The position numbers and the translations under genes were made by a program. A DNA stretch of 32,876 nucleotides from Prosthecobacter sp. (GTDB lineage: Bacteria; Verrucomicrobiota; Verrucomicrobiia; Verrucomicrobiales; Verrucomicrobiaceae), in assembly GCA_021733925.1 (NCBI GenBank), contig JAIPJY010000022.1, positions 1 through 32,876 on the forward strand, given 5' to 3'. Shown here in pieces: positions 30,651 through 32,876 of the stretch. Numbering within the stretch: position 1 is the stretch's first letter; the number at the start of each line of letters is the position of its first letter. The notes beneath the pieces are model-generated. The model saw only the letters and a list, made by a program, of their open reading frames with translations. It ran no database searches and had not been told where the DNA came from.

Positions 30651-30665
30651 GGCAGGGATTGACGC

Positions 30666-30696
30666 ATAGAAATCGCCCGCTGGCGATCATGTCTAT
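30666..30696. promoter_or_regulatory. Nested inverted repeat between divergent DUF1501 and sulfatase genes
   Basis: The inner arms ATCGCC (30672-30677) and GGCGAT (30682-30687) have a 4-nt loop. The outer arms ATAGA (30666-30670) and TCTAT (30692-30696) extend the symmetry with unequal spacers. The site begins 16 bp upstream of the DUF1501 start and lies about 100 bp from the sulfatase start. It could be an operator for both genes or a hairpin in the DUF1501 leader. The evidence is symmetry and position only. Confidence 0.35.
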
Positions 30697-30791
30697 CCGC
30701 ACAGGTTGCGCAGCACAATCCCGGCGGCTGCTTTGTCCATGCAGTCACATTGCTGAAGGATCGCAGCTCTCGCCATCGTTCCTCCCGGCCC

Positions 30792-32690
30792 ATGAAGCTC
30801 CTCAGCCTCTTCCTTGCCTCATTCGCTATTTTAACTCCCTCATTCGCCGCCGACCGGCCCAACATCCTCTGGCTCACCAGCGAGGACCACGGGCCGCACA
30901 TGGGCTGCTACGGCGACACCTATGCGGACACGCCAAACGTCGATGAGCTGGCGGCAAAGGGCATGCTCTTCAAGCACGTGTGGTCATGCGGTCCTGTGTG
31001 TGCCGCAGCACGCACCACGATCATCGCGGGCATGTATTCACCCTCCACCGGCGGTGAGCACATGCGCAGCATGGTGCCGATGCCGCAGGGCACGAAGATG
31101 TATCCGCAGTTCCTCCGCGAAGCCGGCTACTACTGCACGAACAACAGCAAGGAGGACTACAACCTCAAAAAGCCCGAGGGCGTGTGGGACGTGTCCTCCG
31201 GCAATGCCCACTGGAAAAACCGCAAGGAAGGCCAGCCCTTCTTCGCGATCTTCAACGAAACCTGCAGCCACGAAAGCCAGATCCGCAAACGCCCGCACGT
31301 GGCCATCCATGATCCCGCCAAGGCCCGCGTCCCCGCCTACCATCCCGACGTTCCCGAAGTGCGCCAGGACTGGGCTCAATATTATGATCAAGTCACACTC
31401 GCCGACGCCTCCGCAGGCAGGCGCTTAAAAGAACTCGAAGAAGCAGGTCTCGCCGCAGACACCATCGTGTTTTACTACGCCGATCACGGCAGCGGCATGG
31501 CACGCAGCAAGCGCTGGCCCTGCAACTCCGGCCTGCAGGTGCCCATGGTCGTCTATTTCCCGCCCAATTGGAAACACCTCGCGCCGAAGGAATACGGAGC
31601 CGGAGTGAAGTCTGACCGCCTCGTCAGCTTTGTCGATCTCGCCCCCACACTGCTCAGCATCATCGGCGTGCGGCCTCCGGAATGGATGCAGGGCTACGCC
31701 TTCGCCGGCAAGTTCCAATCCGAGCCGCAGCCCTTCGTCTATGGCTTCCGTGGCCGCATGGACGAGCGCTACGACTGCGTGCGCAGCGTCACCGACGGCC
31801 GCTTCGTCTATCTGCGCAACTACATGCCGCACCTCTCCCAGGGCCAGCATGTGAGCTACCAGTTTGAAACACCCAGCACCCGTGTGTGGCGGGAGCTCTA
31901 TGATGCGGGCAAGCTCACGCCTGAGCAGTCCATCTTCTGGAAGGAGCCGAAAGACCCCGAAGAGCTCTACGACCTGCAAAGCGACCCCGATGAAGTGCAC
32001 AACCTCGCCGCCCAGCCTGAGCATGCCGAGACACTCGCCAAGATGCGCACCGCACAGGAAGGCCTCTCGCTGAAAATCCGTGACGCCGGCATGATCGCCG
32101 AAGGCGAGATGCACCTCCGCTCCGAAGGCACCACGCCCTACGACATGGCGTACGATGAGAAGATGTATCCCCTCACCCGCATCCTGAAAGCCGCTGGCGA
32201 AGCCTCCTCCATGAAGCCAGCTGCGGTGGCGGATCTCAAAGCCGGATTTGCCGACAAGGACAGCGCCATCCGCTACTGGTCCGCCATGGGCATCCTCATG
32301 CGCGGTGGCGATGGCCTGAGCGCAGCCCACGATGAAATCACCCAGGCCGCCAAAGACAGCTCCACCTACGTGCAAGTCGCCGCCAACTGGGCGCTGGCCA
32401 AATACGGCAGCGATACCGAACGCGCCGCCGCACTGCCCGTCCTCGTAGGTCTTGCCAACTGGAGCCAGCATGATGTCTTCACCTCCATGAGCGCCCAGAA
32501 CGCCATCGGCGATCTCGGCGCCAAGGCCAAGCCCCTCGCCGCTCAGCTCAAAACACTGCCCGCCAAGGGCGAAGCTCCCGATGGCCGCTTCACCGGCTAC
32601 GTCTCACGTCTGCTCGCAGATCTGAACGGCACCAAGCCTGCCGCAGATGACGCCCCTGCGAAGAACAAAAAGAAGAACAAGAAAAAGTAG
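30792..32690 (+). CDS. Secreted sulfatase with C-terminal HEAT-like repeats
   Basis: The start at 30792 (MKLLSLFLAS) gives a signal peptide (1-20) and a 632-residue protein. The sulfatase domain (about 21-450) opens with 'RPNILWLTSEDHGPHMGCYG' (metal ligands Glu31/Asp32 region). The formylglycine site is most likely Cys70 in 'GPVCAAARTTIIAGMYSP', a C-x-A-x-R variant of the usual C-x-P-x-R. 'VFYYADHGSGMARSKRWPC' provides the later metal and substrate residues, as in sulfatases of the N-sulfoglucosamine sulfohydrolase type. Residues about 490-610 look like HEAT-type repeats ('YVQVAANWALAKYG'), and the end is Lys-rich (KNKKKNKKK). It should desulfate a polysaccharide outside the cytoplasm. Another sulfatase starts 41 bp downstream. 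Confidence 0.92.
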   Translation: MKLLSLFLASFAILTPSFAADRPNILWLTSEDHGPHMGCYGDTYADTPNVDELAAKGMLFKHVWSCGPVCAAARTTIIAGMYSPSTGGEHMRSMVPMPQGTKMYPQFLREAGYYCTNNSKEDYNLKKPEGVWDVSSGNAHWKNRKEGQPFFAIFNETCSHESQIRKRPHVAIHDPAKARVPAYHPDVPEVRQDWAQYYDQVTLADASAGRRLKELEEAGLAADTIVFYYADHGSGMARSKRWPCNSGLQVPMVVYFPPNWKHLAPKEYGAGVKSDRLVSFVDLAPTLLSIIGVRPPEWMQGYAFAGKFQSEPQPFVYGFRGRMDERYDCVRSVTDGRFVYLRNYMPHLSQGQHVSYQFETPSTRVWRELYDAGKLTPEQSIFWKEPKDPEELYDLQSDPDEVHNLAAQPEHAETLAKMRTAQEGLSLKIRDAGMIAEGEMHLRSEGTTPYDMAYDEKMYPLTRILKAAGEASSMKPAAVADLKAGFADKDSAIRYWSAMGILMRGGDGLSAAHDEITQAAKDSSTYVQVAANWALAKYGSDTERAAALPVLVGLANWSQHDVFTSMSAQNAIGDLGAKAKPLAAQLKTLPAKGEAPDGRFTGYVSRLLADLNGTKPAADDAPAKNKKKNKKK

Positions 32691-32731
32691 GTCCGCTTTT
32701 GGATCAATCCGACTCTTCCCATCCACACCTC

Positions 32732-32876
32732 ATGTCCTTGCCTGCTCGATTCCTTGCCTGCTTCCTGCTCTCCCTCAGCCCCCTGGCAGCAGCTCCCAAT
32801 GTCATCCTGTTCATCGCCGATGACGTGAGCTGGAATGATCTGGGCTGCTACGGCAATGCAGCGGCACGCACGCCAA
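32732..32876 (+). CDS. N-terminus of a second secreted sulfatase (partial)
   Basis: An ATG at 32732 opens a frame that runs to the window edge (48 full codons). It encodes a signal peptide (MSLPARFLACFLLSLSPLAA) and then 'PNVILFIADDVSWNDLGCYG', the hallmark start of sulfatases with the DD metal pair, followed by 'NAAARTP'. The rest, including the formylglycine site, lies beyond the window. It follows the first sulfatase by 41 bp on the same strand and probably shares its transcript. Confidence 0.88.
   Translation, partial: MSLPARFLACFLLSLSPLAAAPNVILFIADDVSWNDLGCYGNAAARTP

Noticed and set aside
29307-30662. Plus-strand open frame (451 codons) opposite DUF1501
   Set aside because: Arg/His/Gln-rich shadow; DUF1501 motifs are on the minus strand.

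Overview
The window looks like a chromosome segment from a Verrucomicrobiota bacterium, most likely Verrucomicrobiales (Prosthecobacter-like). The DNA is GC-rich. It carries family markers that are abundant in the Planctomycetota-Verrucomicrobiota group: a DUF1080 protein, a planctomycete-type cytochrome c with leucine-rich repeats, a DUF1501 protein, a Tat-exported Gfo/Idh/MocA oxidoreductase, sulfatases, and secreted proteins ending in an 'LESSPDL..W' type module. No rRNA, tRNA, phage, IS transposase or CRISPR array was seen. Taxonomy is inferred from gene content only.

Left part (1-15.8 kb). After the tail of an unknown gene come a DUF1080 protein and an unknown secreted protein with a His/Cys arrangement like clan CD proteases. 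Next are an OsmC/cupredoxin pair, a repeat-rich gap (about 2993-3363), a lipoprotein hydrolase with a small BamE-like membrane protein, a universal stress protein, fumarase C, a subtilase-like secreted protein, and a cytochrome/peroxiredoxin pair. These are followed by glgC (glycogen synthesis), a secreted SHD1 plus papain-like peptidase, an unknown membrane protein, aroC (chorismate synthase) and a phosphodiester glycosidase-like protein.

Middle part (15.9-24.1 kb). This is the most interesting section: eight tightly packed genes in alternating orientation. They encode an FAD enzyme with the halogenase WxWxIP motif, an LpxL-like acyltransferase, a membrane-anchored NodB-type deacetylase, a methyltransferase, a short AMP-ligase, an intact FabF-like ketosynthase, a ketosynthase-like partner that has lost its active-site residues, and an exported DUF4412 (possibly LolA-like) protein. 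Three junctions are 4-bp ATGA overlaps. The set resembles aryl-polyene, xanthomonadin or flexirubin-type loci, but no acyl carrier protein, ketoreductase or dehydratase gene is present here. The missing parts would have to lie elsewhere, or the product is something different.

Right part (24.2-32.9 kb). An orphan RbsC-type permease with an extra extracytoplasmic domain, a rhomboid-like membrane protein without recognisable catalytic residues, and a second phosphodiester glycosidase-like protein form a likely operon. Next come a cyclase-family hydrolase, an exported oxidoreductase, a DUF1501 protein, a sulfatase with HEAT-like repeats, and the start of a second sulfatase. The last four genes suggest degradation of sulfated polysaccharide.

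Repeats. Three convergent gene junctions hold REP-like elements made of a GTAG tetranucleotide plus a hairpin with a TCC or TCA loop. The stems differ between copies but remain paired. A separate 79-bp near-palindrome lies upstream of aroC, and a 22-27 bp sequence occurs three times in the first 3.4 kb.
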